The notes under the pieces: generated by a model
Database searches by the model: none
Told to the model about the DNA's origin: nothing
What the model saw: the letters and a program-made list of their open reading frames with translations, nothing else
Source: Takifugu bimaculatus
Lineage: Eukaryota; Chordata; Actinopteri; Tetraodontiformes; Tetraodontidae
NCBI GenBank assembly: GCA_004026145.2
Contig: SWLE01000230.1
Location: 65,001 to 129,000, forward strand
Direction: 5' to 3'
DNA length: 64,000 bases
Part shown: positions 46,950-58,410 of the stretch, piece by piece
How the letters are laid out: each line of letters starts with the position of its first letter
How positions within the stretch are numbered: the stretch's first letter is position 1
Translations under genes and position numbers: made by a program

Positions 46950-47312
46950 GCGGGACAGGACTGAAGCTGGACAGGACCGAAGCTGGACAGGACTGAAGTG
47001 GGACAGGATTGAAGTGGGACAGGACTGAAGCTGGACAGGATTGAAGTGGGACAGGATTGAAGTGGGACAGGACTGAAGCTGGACAGGACCGAAGCTGGAC
47101 AGGACTGAAACGGGACAGGACCGAAGCTGGACAGGACTGAAGCTGGACAGGACCGAAGCTGGACAGGACTGAAACGGGACAGGACTGAAACTGGACAGGA
47201 TTGAAGTGGGACAGGATTGAAGTGGGACAGGACTGAAGCTGGACAGGACCGAAGCTGGACAGGACTGAAACTGGACAGGATTGAAGTGGGACAGGACTGA
47301 AGTGGGACAGGA
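46950..47312. repeat. 16-bp minisatellite GGACAGGACTGAAGCT
   Basis: About 22 copies, with third-position style variants ACTGAAG, ACCGAAG and ATTGAAG and endings CTGG, TGGG and CGGG. Variant order repeats in blocks. The minus strand is open in all three phases and is not a gene. Confidence 0.95.
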
Positions 47313-47575
47313 CTGGCTCCAGCAGCTCCTGGTGTCGTCCACACCTGTCCGGTCGGTGCCGCTGCGTCTCGTGAGTTTGCCGGTTGGCTCCTGCTGTCCA
47401 GCGGTTCAGGCGCCTCCGTCCCTGCTGCAGCCTGTGATGGTAACGCTGCCGGGCAGGTGAATCCTCCTGGCAGCAGCAGGCGGAGAGATTAGCTGTACCG
47501 AGGTGTTTGGTGTGGACGTTAGCGCTTAATCCGTGTTGGCTCAAAGCGGTCGGACTTTAGCGCTGGAACCAAACC

Positions 47576-47722
47576 GGTGGGGGGGCTGGGGGGAGGGGGG
47601 GGCGGGGCTGCTGGGGGGGGGCTGGTGGGCGGGGGCTCTGGGGAGGGGGCTCTGGGGAGGGAGGGGGGGTTGGTGGGCGGGGGCTCTGGAGGGGGGGGTT
47701 GGTGGGAGGGGGGCTGGTTTAG
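47576..47722. repeat. G-rich tract GGGGGCTGGTGGG
   Basis: About 145 bp with more than ten runs of four or more G on the plus strand, spaced by CT and TT, a strong G-quadruplex candidate. Confidence 0.85.
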
Positions 47723-48426
47723 TCCTCATGATGTTTAAATTGTTCCAGAGGATCTTCTACATGCTGGATCATGTGATTGTTTAGTTTGTAGAAAGTTTAA
47801 AGAGACACGTGGTGATCAAAGCATCATGTGACTCGGGCTCGCTGGTTCCGGCCGTCAGACCAAGACTTGTCGGATGATTGAGGTGGTCACGAAGTCGCAC
47901 CTGCGTCATCCAGCGACAACAACGTCTCCACAAGCCCGAGCAAGAAACCGCGAACGCCCGCCAACATCAGGCTGGTCGTCGGTGGGACTGAGCCGAACAA
48001 CGGGCCGGGTTGTTATCAGCTGGGGTCCGGTGGGCCGGTGGGAACGCTCCATCCGGACTGAACCTTTGGGGCCACCGTCATCTGCCATCGTTTAAAATCA
48101 GCTCTAACGAGCGCCACCAGCGCTGCGCCCACGCTAGCCTCCATGTTGTTTTCTTGTTTTCTGGCCCGTTTCTGACGTTAACGTCTGAGGAGACACGGGA
48201 GACGTTCCGGTCCCGGTTCTTAGACGGTTTACAACTGTTCAAATCAGCCACGTGCACACGCTCGTGTTCTGCTGATTCAAAGCTAGCGTGTTAGCGTGCT
48301 AATGCCACGGGCTGCAGCTTCATGTGGAGTCTGGAGACGTTGCTCTGAAGCGCTAATTCAGGAGCTACTTCAAGTTCTTATAAATTCATTTCAGCAAAAA
48401 CTGGATTTTAGAGGTTTTGTTCTTCA

Positions 48427-48535
48427 CGCCGCCGCCGTCGCCGCCGCTGTGGTTGCGTAAGCGCCGCTGTGGTTGCGTGAGCGGCGCTGCGGTTGCGTAA
48501 GCGGCGCTGCGATTGCGTGAGCGGCGCTGTGGTTT
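48427..48535. repeat. About 20-bp tandem repeat GCGCTGNGGTTGCGTRAGCG
   Basis: Five imperfect copies in CpG-rich DNA. It could be a small regulatory array; no motif is recognised. Confidence 0.8.
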
Positions 48536-49257
48536 TCGTCTCCGGCATCATTTGTCAGCGAGGAGCGTTTTTCCTTCTGTCCAATCAAAGAGTCCTTTGT
48601 GAGTGTCGGGCAAAGCTGTCGATGGTTCCAATGATGGAGGCTTTGTGTTGCGTAACAGGGTGGTGAATGCTGCAGCTCCTCACGGGCCTCTCCAACTGGG
48701 CCGGGCCGGGCCGGGCCGGGTGAACCCGCTCACACAGGAACAAGGAGACCTGTTGATGGCGGCGGCCTCATGAACCCGCTGCATCTCTGACCTGGTTTCA
48801 GAGTTTGTTGGTCTGAGCTGACGGGCGCTCGCCAACGGACGCCAGCCGCCGGTCACGCTGGAGCAACCTGGGCGGGGCTTTGTGTGTTTCCAATCACCGT
48901 CGCCCAACCAAGCCTCTGAGGGAACATCATAAACATTCCTCCAGTTCCAGGAAGTGGGAGGACTGGTTTGTGAAATAGTGAGACCAGTATCACAGTGGAC
49001 CCCCTTCAGATATGTGGGATTATTCTCAGGTTAATATTCAAACAGCTGTAAAACTCCCTCCTGACGTCAGGAAGACGCCATCCAGGATTCAAGGTTAATG
49101 TTGCCCGGCAGATTTTTGTTGACCAGCGAGCAGGAATGAAGTGTTGCGCAACTTCCTCCCATTGTCCACGTGCTTCCAGGAAACAGTGAGGAAGTGAGTG
49201 TTGCCACTGAGGCTGCAGGAGGAACCTGGGCTGAGTTCCTGATTACAGTGAGAGACA

Positions 49258-49545
49258 TGGGCTAGCTAGGGCTGGCTCGGGCTGGCTAGGGCTGGCTAGG
49301 GCTGGCTCGGGCTGGCTAGGGCTAGCTAGGGCTAGCTAGGGCTGGCTAGGGCTAGCTAGGGCTGGCTCGGGCTGGCTAGGGCTAGCTAGGGCTGGCTAGG
49401 GCTGGCTCGGGCTGGCTAGGGCTAGCTAGGGCTGGCTAGGGCTGGCTCGGGCTGGCTAGGGCTGGCTAGGGCTGGCTAGGGCTAGGCTAGAGCTAGCTAG
49501 AGCTGGCTCGGGCTAGGCTAGAGCTAGCTAGAGCTGGCAGGGTTT
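49258..49545. repeat. 10-bp minisatellite GGGCTGGCTA
   Basis: About 27 copies of GGGCTGGCTA, GGGCTAGCTA and GGGCTGGCTC, ending with AGAGCTAGCT variants, just upstream of the slc38a4 start exon. Confidence 0.95.
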
Positions 49546-49709
49546 GCTCCATTTAAGCTCAGATGGTCGTGTCTGAAATATCTGGATGTATATTTTAGTT
49601 CTCAAAGTTGACCGGTTCTTTTTCGTGCAGTTAACAGATCTGAGTTCTACCTGGTGACCTCTGAACTCTGCAAACCCACATTCTCTACCGCTCGCCGCTC
49701 TGTGCCAAC

Positions 49710-51918
49710 ATGCCAGGAGTTGTGGATCGTATGGAGCTGAGTAAAGTGTCCATGGTGACGGATGACGACAGCGCCGACAGCTTGGACGACGGCTACACGG
49801 AGCCGGTGGACGCCGAGAAGGCCACCCTGGACAGGTGGGGGGGCGCGGAGCCGCTCGCGGTCGAGGTTCTGCACAATGATGCAACGGAGTCACATGAGGC
49901 AGTTTTGTGTCTTTCAGTCAGTTCCTGGACGACAACGAGGACGCAGAAAGCCAGAAGTTCCTGTCCAATGGGATGATGAAGAAGAAGAAGTATGAGGAGT
50001 ATCACGAGGAATATGTAAGAGAAGGGAGACGGGTTCAGCTCTAAATCGGGCACATTTGGACCTAAAGACGGTCTGGAAATGTGTTTAGGTTCTGCTCTGA
50101 GCCTTGTCTCCTTGCGTCCTGCAGCATCCTGGACACACGTCCTTCGGCATGTCTGTGTTCAACCTGAGCAACGCCATCATGGGCAGCGGCATCCTGGGCC
50201 TGTCCTTCGCCATGGCCAACACCGGCATCGTGCTCTTCACGTAAGAGTCCCGCCACCTGCCGTCGCTAAGTGCTACACGCTACATGCTAATGATGAAATG
50301 TTCGGGGACGCGTTGAGCCGAGCTGTAGTTTAAGTCCTCACAGCCTCAAATGAGGACAGGCTGAAGATCACGAAGCTGATTGTGTTCTTCCGCCGGACCG
50401 AGGAGCCGGTGTGCCGTCCCCATAACCCCCCATGTCCACCTGGGTCCCCCTGTGACCCCAGGAGGTGGCGGCGGTCCTGGCCCAGGGCGGGCTGGACGCT
50501 CCAGTGCTGCAGACTAGTCTTCAACCCCCTCCAGACCCTTAACCTGCCTGTGTCTGTGCAGCTTCCTGCTCATCGCTGTGGCCATCCTGTCCCTCTACTC
50601 TGTTCACCTGCTCCTGATGACGGCCAAGGAAGGAGGTGAGTGGTGGGACCCCTTCCTGACTCCAACCGCCCCCCCAGCAAATCCAGCAGCTTGTCCTTGC
50701 TGACCTGTCTCCCCTCTGTCCTAACAGGGTCTCTCATCTATGAAAAACTGGGGGAGAGAGCCTTCGGCTGGCCCGGGAAGATGGCCGCCTTCGGGTCCAT
50801 AATCATGCAGAACATCGGCGGTAGGCAGATTATAGTCATGTGACCCCAAGTCATGTGACCCAGGCCCATCTAACGCCAGGCCCGTGTCTGTCCTGTCCTC
50901 TCAGCCATGTCCAGCTACCTGTTCATCGTCAAGTATGAGCTTCCTGAAGTGATCCGGACCTTCCTAGCTTTGGAGGAAAACTCTGGGTGAGCGCACGTTC
51001 CCGAACACACACTCACACACACACTCACACACACACACACACACACGGATTATAGGGCCGGCTCTGACCCGTCCAAACTCTCCTGCAGCGAATGGTACCT
51101 GAACGGAAACTACCTGGTGATATTTGTGTCCATCGGGGTCATCCTGCCTCTGTCCCTCCTCAAAAATCTGGGTAAGAGTTCCGATTACGGCTCGGATGCT
51201 TCTGACGGAACCACCCTCCGCTCCGCTTCCAGCTCCGGTACTTAACGATCACTCTAGAACGTCTTAGCCAGCGATCCGATTTCGCCGCGTCGGCAGCCAG
51301 AAATCCGCCGGGATGATTGCAGAATGCTGGAGGTGGATGTTGGCGGCGTCGGCGGGCCGTCCTGAAGGCCTCCGCGGTGTCAGATGGTGCTGATCTATTT
51401 TGGATTTGGGTCACATCGATACGAGAGCGATGACCCAGCTCTGAGAATAGACAACATCTGCCTCCTCCAGTAATCCTCCTTTTCTGCCTCAGGCTACCTG
51501 GGCTACACCAGCGGCTTCTCCCTCTCCTGCATGGTCTTTTTTCTGGGGGTGGTAAGTTCCCGAGTTGCTCATAGTTTGAGGAGAACAGGTGGATCAGCAG
51601 GTGGATCCAGGGATCAGCGGTGATCCGTCTCCTCCCTTCCAGGTGATCTATAAGAAGACGCAGCTGCCGTGTCCGCTTCCCTTCTTCTTCCATAACGCCA
51701 ACGTCAGCGCTAACGCGTCGGAGATGATGGGCTTGTACCAGCACAACAGCTCCGCTCTCGCCGGTTTCTCCCGCGCCGACATGTCCCCGGCGCTCCTCTC
51801 AGGCCCCGGCGCCCAGCAGCCCGGCGCCGTGCCCCACGCCGACCTGGAGGAAATGTGCACGCCCAAGTACTTCGTCTTTAATTCTCAGGTACGGTGACGT
51901 CAGGCTGAGGCCTCCTCC

Positions 51919-51994
<76 letters not shown>

Positions 51995-53643
51995 GCTGCC
52001 TGGTTTCTGGGGGGGTTCCCACCCACCGACCTGTGTGTGTGTCCTGCAGACGGCGTACACCATCCCCATCCTGGCCTTCGCCTTCGTGTGCCACCCGGAG
52101 GTGCTGCCCATCTACAGCGAGCTCAAAGAGTACGTACACAGATACACTCCCACGGTGCTTTCCTTCCGTTGCCGTGGAGATGCAGACGGGCTTTTGGTGC
52201 TGGTGTCCCACGTGAAGTCCTAAACCCTCAGAGTGGTTGTTTTGTTCAGCGGTGAGATGCTGAATCGGAGGTTTTACCGTCTCAGATCGCTGAGTTCAGC
52301 TCTGTGGGCGTCGCCGGGCCAACGCTTGGCCGCCTGTTTCTGTCCACCTGAGGACGTGGTGGACGTGTCTCAACGCTGGTTTTTGTGTGTCCACAGCCGC
52401 ACCAGGAGACGCATGCAGAACGTGTCCAACCTGTCCATCCTCACCATGCTGCTGATGTACATGATGTCGGCGCTCTTCGGCTACCTCACCTTCTACGGTG
52501 AGTGACGGCGAGACATCGGGGGACATCGGGGGACGTGGGAGGACGTGCTCGATGTCTCGCCGGGGTCCCGGCGGCGGCAGGTGCTGAGCTGACGTGTCCA
52601 CTCACCGTTTCTCCTCCACAGACAACGTGGAGGCCGAGCTGCTCCACACCTTCACCAAGGTTTACAAGTTCGACACCATGTTGCTGCTGGTGCGCCTGGC
52701 GGTGCTGACGGCCGTCACGCTCACCGTGCCCATCGTGCTGTTCCCGGTGAGTCGCCGCCCGGCCAGGCGAGCGCGCCCTCTGGGGCGAGCACGCCCTCTG
52801 GGGCGAGCGCGCCCTCTGGGGCGTGCGCGCCCTCTGCTGCCGCCGCTGAACCGTCGCTCACATTCCTTCACACGCGCGCACGCTCGGCCTTTTCAGCCCA
52901 TACATGTTCAGTCTAATTTTAGTTCTTGTCTGACACGAGGAGAACAAAAATGGCCACCTTCCCCAGGAGCTGTCAGCCTCTTGTTCACCTTCCACGCTCA
53001 CTCACACGCACGCGCGCACGCGCTTTCGCCATCAGTTTTTTAAATTTCCAATCTGGCTGCGGATTCGTTGAACGGCCACAAGAGGGCAGCAAATCGCAAC
53101 ATAATCATGGAGAAGTGCTCCTAAACTGTTCGTGCACACGCACGCGGGCACGCGCACACATACGCAACCGTCTACTCATTTGCATCGCTACACAAACATA
53201 AACACACAAATATGAACCCACAGACCACATTTTTAGAAGATGCTGCTGCTGCGTTTCTGCAGGGGGACCCCACCCCCCGTCTTTCTGGGGGAGACCAACC
53301 CCCCCTTCCCCTCCCCCCCCCCCCCCCCACTGTGGAAGTTTACAGGGACAGTGGAAAAACCCCTGGCGCTGCCCCCTGCCAGCCGGAGACAGGGAGGCGG
53401 AGCCACGGGGGCGACGCTCATGGGTGGCTGCTCACGGTTAGACAGCGAGAAGACGGCGCAATTTCAGACAAAAGTAACCAACCGTTTCCTAGCAACAGTG
53501 AAAAAGATTCTTCACACATTCTTGTCCCGTCGATGAAACACTCAAAACAATTATAATCATTAATAATTAACGGTAAAAGGAAAAGTTTCTAAAAACGATG
53601 GCGGAACGTCAGGGTGAACAGGGTGAGGAGGGGAACACACACA

Positions 53644-53678
<35 letters not shown>

Positions 53679-55233
53679 ACACACACACACACACATGCAC
53701 CCCCACACATACACACACACCCACACACACACACACACACACTCTCGTCCGTGGGAGCCAAGGACGCCGGCAGTCAAAGCTCACGTTAATCTCTGGCTGA
53801 AGGTCAGAAGATTCTCAAATGTCAAATGGAAACTTGGAGAATTCCTTTGATCTGAGCATCAAAGCAGATTAGTGAAGCAGCTCTTTTCGAGAAAAAAGCC
53901 CAAACCGCAGGTGTGTGTTTGTGTTTTTCTTTCTTTCATTTCTTTTCTTCTTTCCCACTAAATCAGATCTGTTTTAAAACATCGTTTTGCATTAATCTAA
54001 AATAATCACATATAATGATCATTAAAGGCAAATCTTAAACATTTTGTCTCAGTTCTTTGTGATTATTTTGCAGAATAGACTTTTTAATTTTAGCATTTAA
54101 GGAAACAAGAAATTTTATCGAGTACTTGAACAGAAATAAAGTTTAAACTTCATTTATAGCTGTAAACGAGCCCGAATGATCCGATTGAAGCGCCGCCATC
54201 ATCAGGAGTTCTGACAGTTCCGTAACTTAAGGACAAAAACAACGCTGGTTATTTGTTCTACGGTTGTTCACGTCTTACAATATCCTGTTTTTCTTTCACT
54301 TCTCTTTTTCGCTCTCAAAGTGTCTCAGTGTTGTTACCTTAACGGGGTTCCCCCCCCCCCCCCCCCGCTTCTGTTTCCTCTCAACATCTGTGAATTTAAA
54401 TATTGGTGGTGGTTCGGCTCGGCCGTGTTCCTCCGCCTGCAGCTCAAACTAGAACCCAGAGACCCGGTCTGATCTGGCCCAGCGGTTCCTTCACAGACCC
54501 TCAGCAAATATCACATGATCGACCCCCCCCCCCCCCACCACACGCCCCCGCGCCAGGTAACGGCGGGCTGCCGAACGGTTCGGCGCCTTGGAGAGAAATA
54601 CCGCGACCACACTCGAGTCCCCCCCCCCAGGCCTGATTGCGCAAGAGGTGGTGGGAAGAAGCCCCGGCTGAATTATCGCCTCCATCACTCACAAGAAATG
54701 AGGTCAGACTTGGGACACTTCCTTGGCAGCGCAGCGGTGGGGGGGCAGGCGCCGTCCCGGTGCCCCCACCGTGCAGATAGAGGTCAATGCGCCGCAGCTG
54801 CCGCCGCCCTGTCTTCGGTCATGATTACAGGCGTGTGTGCGAGCACAGGAGGGTTCTAGAGGCTCTGAATCTGTCCCGGCACCGGTGTTTATTGAACCGC
54901 CACCGTGACCACGGCCATGAAGGCCGAGCCAGGAACTGGAGTGTGCTCAAGGTTGGAGTCCGTTTGAGGCGGGAGGCCTTTGGGGCGGAGTCACGAGAGT
55001 CCTGCGCTTCCCTTCTGGCCACGGCTGATGCAATTGCACGCCGCTCTTTCACTGCAGGGCATAATCCTCTGCCCTTCTCAATGAGCAAGCCCCACCCCCT
55101 GTCCTAGCCACGCCCCATGTGGGCCACAGCGGCGCCGGAGGTTTCACCTAATCCTGACAACCTTTCACCCAGTGGCCGCCTGTGGAGGCCCCCTGATACT
55201 GAGCAGCACCAGGCTTCTGGGCCGGAGCCTCCT

Positions 55234-55265
<32 letters not shown>

Positions 55266-55270
55266 ACTGC

Positions 55271-55309
<39 letters not shown>

Positions 55310-56472
55310 TTTTGAGCACTATCAGGGACAGTCAGCACAACAGGACCTCACCAAACGGTCTCCTCTTTTCTTATGGGGCCTGATTCTCCAAACCTTCTCG
55401 CTCTCTGAATCAGTCAAAGCTCAGACGTTTGCTGTCGCTCTGCCACCCCAGATCCGCTCCTCCATCACCACCCTGCTGTTCAGCGGACGGGACTTCAGCT
55501 GGACCCGTCACATGCTGATCGCCGCCGCCATCCTGGCCTTCAACAACATGCTGGTCATCTTCGTCCCCACCATCAGGGACATCTTCGGCTTCATCGGTGA
55601 GTAAAAGTGACATTTAATGATCCTCGTTTGAGTGAACCAACATAAAAAAGGTGCAGCAACAGATGAGCCTAAAGTCAAAATGTGCCTCTCATCTCCTCTC
55701 TAGAGTTATTACACTGTAATAAAGGATCCAGTCTGTCTGTAGGGTGCATAAGCATTAAAATGACCTTAAATGTTCATCTAGAGGCGTCTTTTTCAGATAA
55801 AATGTAATAAAGTCCTGTTGTTGTTGGGTCTTACTGCGTAAAGGGATTACGTGCCCTTGGAGCAGCTTCTGGGGGCCGATAGAACCTCTCAAATGTAGGA
55901 AAATCCCTCCGTAGATGTTCGTCCAGCACAGAAAATCCACCTGAATCTGAAGCAGAAATGTTGGTGCTGTGCAGGAGACCACAGAGATTCAGTCGTGGTC
56001 GGGTGCAGGTCGTGGTAGTCGTCTGTCTGTAGAGTCCACACAGGACTTCCTGTCCTGGACCCAGGACTGGTCCAGGACCGATGGGAGACCTGACTCAACT
56101 CCTGGCGAGTACAGGAGGTCGTCCAGGGGCTGGTTGAGGGTCGAAGGTCAACGATGGGTTGAAAGGGGAAGCCTAAACGTGGCTGCTTTGACCCGCAGGC
56201 TCGTCCGCTGCCACCATGCTGATCTTCATCCTACCTGCAGCCTTCTACCTGCGCCTGGTCAAGTCGGTGCCGCTGCGCTCCCCACAGAAGATCGGGGTGA
56301 GTCTGCAGAAGAGCCCCCTCAAGTAGCCCGTTGGCCTTGAAATGATCCCTGGCGTCTCTCCCCTCAGGCGGCCGTCTTTTTGGTCGTGGGAGTCGTGTTC
56401 ATGATCGGCAGCTTGTCCCTCATCGTCCTGGACTGGATCCACAACCCGCCGGGCTCCAGCGGCGGCCACTAA
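49710..56472 (+). CDS. slc38a4: System A-type amino acid transporter, SLC38A4-like
   Basis: Sodium-coupled neutral amino acid transporter (SNAT family) of the plasma membrane. Coding exons: 49710-49834, 49918-50014, 50125-50240, 50562-50635, 50728-50820, 50905-50986, 51089-51171, 51493-51551, 51643-51888, 52050-52129, 52397-52497, 52622-52746, 55452-55596, 56199-56296, 56368-56472; 542 aa, human SLC38A4 547. Visible: acidic N-terminal tail with DNEDAESQKFLSNG; HPGHTSFGMSVFNLSNAIMG at the first membrane segment; GSLIYEKLGERAFGWPGK; NIGAMSSYLFIVKYELPEV; a large outer loop in exon 9 with N-glycosylation sequons and two cysteines (PCPLP, MCTPKYF); FAFVCHPEVLPIYSELKDR; DIFGFIGSSAATMLIFILPA. About 11 membrane segments. 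SLC38A4 is preferred to SLC38A2 because of ESQKFL, EKLGERAFGWPGK and the amigo2 neighbour, but SLC38A2 is close. ATG 49710 is used; the in-frame ATG at 49731 matches the family MEL start. Confidence 0.93.
51919..51992. repeat. (GT)n in an slc38a4 intron
   Basis: GT run of about 35 units between exons 9 and 10. Confidence 0.95.
52765..52842. repeat. 20-bp tandem repeat GCGCGCCCTCTGGGGCGAGC in an slc38a4 intron
   Basis: Four copies lie 20 bases after the donor of exon 12. The reverse complement (CCCCAGAGGGCGCGC) is close to the CTCF core, with two mismatches in the first three positions. Confidence 0.85.
53636..53742. repeat. (CA)n with CCCACA interruptions
   Basis: About 100 bp CA tract in the 2.7-kb slc38a4 intron between exons 12 and 13. 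Confidence 0.95.
53750..55230. other. Long slc38a4 intron, unique part
   Basis: No exon is seen. Two C runs of 15 or more (about 54349-54366 and 54521-54536) are the only obvious features; the protein sequence joins correctly from 52746 to 55452 without an exon here. Confidence 0.6.
55238..55306. repeat. (CA)n and (GT)n in inverted order
   Basis: About 13 CA units, a 12-base spacer (CTACTGCTTTAG), then about 14 GT units. The two arms are complementary. Confidence 0.95.
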
Positions 56473-58410
56473 AGCGCTCAGGTCCAGGTGAAGGCACCTG
56501 GACGTGACAGTGTTCATCAGCTGAGTCAATCATCCAGTGTCACCCTCTGAAACCACACAAACCAGAGAATCCCACCACAGCGGCGGGATTGCAACAATCC
56601 CCCGAGATCACTAAAACCGCCACTGGTACCAGCTGCCGACCGTCAGAACCAGTGTTCTGAACTCTGCCGTGACGAGCTGGCAAACCTCCGAGTCCAGGAA
56701 CAACATTTGGAGGTGGAGCTGCTCGTCCTCCATAATTCAAGAAGGCCCTCAACAACACATTCTCACACACACACACACACATGTATTAACGTGTCATCTG
56801 AACGGTTAATCTATGCTAGGCTGCTACATGCTAACACCAGCGCTTCTCTGTCAGCCAGTGTTGGTGTTGGAAACGGACCAGAACCGTGTTTACTGCTCAC
56901 ATGTGCCGTGGATTCCATCTCGCGGCGCCTGCAGAGCTAACAAGGTGCTAGGAAGTATTTTCCAACACGTGCTAATTACATCGGCTGGAATAATTGATCA
57001 GGCTGCGCCGTTTCTAAAAGCATCTCCTTTTAAAGCTGAATGGGGACAAATGAAACTTGATTGTTTATGATGTTTACGATCATTCTGCCTCTAAAATATC
57101 CCAGAAAAACACGTCGAGCGGCGGAAACGGCTCAGACGTCACCCAGCGGATTGGTGGACTTTGATTATCGCCATCGGATGTATTGATATTTGCAGTTTTT
57201 GCATGAGCCAAACCCCCTAATTTCCCAGAAATTGACGGTGCCTTTGGTGGAACCTCTGAGGACGAGCGACCCCCCCACATTCGTGCGTGTCACCACCACC
57301 TCCAGCCAAAGCTGACGTCATCAGATCCTTTGTGGGTTTATGAAACTAAACGATATTTCGAATGAAATGCTCTATTTTCTGCATGTTTTTGGACTACAGA
57401 CATGGTCGTTTTGGACATTTGTATATGTTGTGTATATATCTGTATTTTATGGTACATGTGTCGGAGTGGCTTCTCAGGAGCTTCAGGCTCTTCAGTGTTT
57501 TAGTTGAGCTGTACCTGACGTGTTTTAGCTGTTTTTTTCTCCTGCTGTTCAACAGTAGAGCTGTTTTATTTGGCGCTTGTATATTTTGTGTCTACGGACC
57601 ATTTTTCATGTCTTCACGTGAACGTATGTGATCGGATTTTCCTGGAGGTCTCGGGGGCAACGTGTCGCCACCGCCGTTGCCTCCTGTTGACCAACTCCAC
57701 ATTTCAGCTGATCAGTGTTGATGTTGAATGTTTCAACAGTTTCAGGAACACAGGAAGGTTCTTGTGAGGCGCAACACCTGTCAAAGAGCACCGTTGCTCT
57801 TGTCTGTATGCTCGCCGTGCTAGCATAACGCCCTAGCTGACCTGCAGGAGCCTCCCCTGGTAGCCAGCTCTCACCTCCACCAGACAATCAGACCTGTTTG
57901 TTCTTCATCGAGTGCTGTCAGACAAAGCTGCCCCAGGGTTTGGGAACGTTTTTACTTTGATGTTACTTGAACTGCAGCTGCCGACGGTTCTGGTTCTGAA
58001 CGTTTGGTGATGAGCTCATCGGCATCGCCTTCATCACTGCCAGGATGGATCGAACTGAAGCAAGTCATTAGCTCTCTATGATCTCAGGTTTGTTTTTCCT
58101 TCACGGAAGAACTTCATTCATCTTCTGCACGTTTGAGCCAAGCTGTAAACTGCAGCCGTGCGCGCTCCGGCCCCCGGGGGGGGGGGGGGCGACCCTGGGG
58201 CGACCCTGCGGACCAGGTCCCAGCTCCTTCTGACGGTGTCACGGAGAGCTTCGCCCAGAAGCTCCTGCCTTCCTATGAGCCTCGGCGGAGCAGCACGCGC
58301 TCCGTGGTTCCGCTGGTCGCAGCTTCCTGTGATCAGGCTGAAAATTCAGATTTGTAATTTTTACAGACTAAGAGGATGTTTTGTATCGGTGACGTTATAA
58401 ACAATAAAAA
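56473..58410 (+). other. Probable slc38a4 3' untranslated region
   Basis: No coding potential is supported. AATAAA at 58403-58408 follows an AT-rich, T-run containing stretch (57360-57620) typical of a 3' UTR, giving about 1.9 kb. Earlier signals are absent or weak. The open frames at 57362-57767 are hydrophobic by T-richness only. Confidence 0.5.
58403..58408 (+). terminator. Poly(A) signal, probable end of slc38a4
   Basis: AATAAA, followed within 25 bases by a GT-rich stretch (CTTGTGTGCG) of the kind expected for the downstream cleavage element. Confidence 0.55.

Noticed and set aside
49258..49545. Interstitial telomere sequence
   Set aside because: The unit is a GGGCTGGCTA decamer, not TTAGGG; only the CTAGGG word is shared.
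49877..49885. TGATGCAAC as an amino acid response (CARE) element of slc38a4
   Set aside because: It matches the loose consensus, but the same word also occurs near 12563, so the match is not specific.
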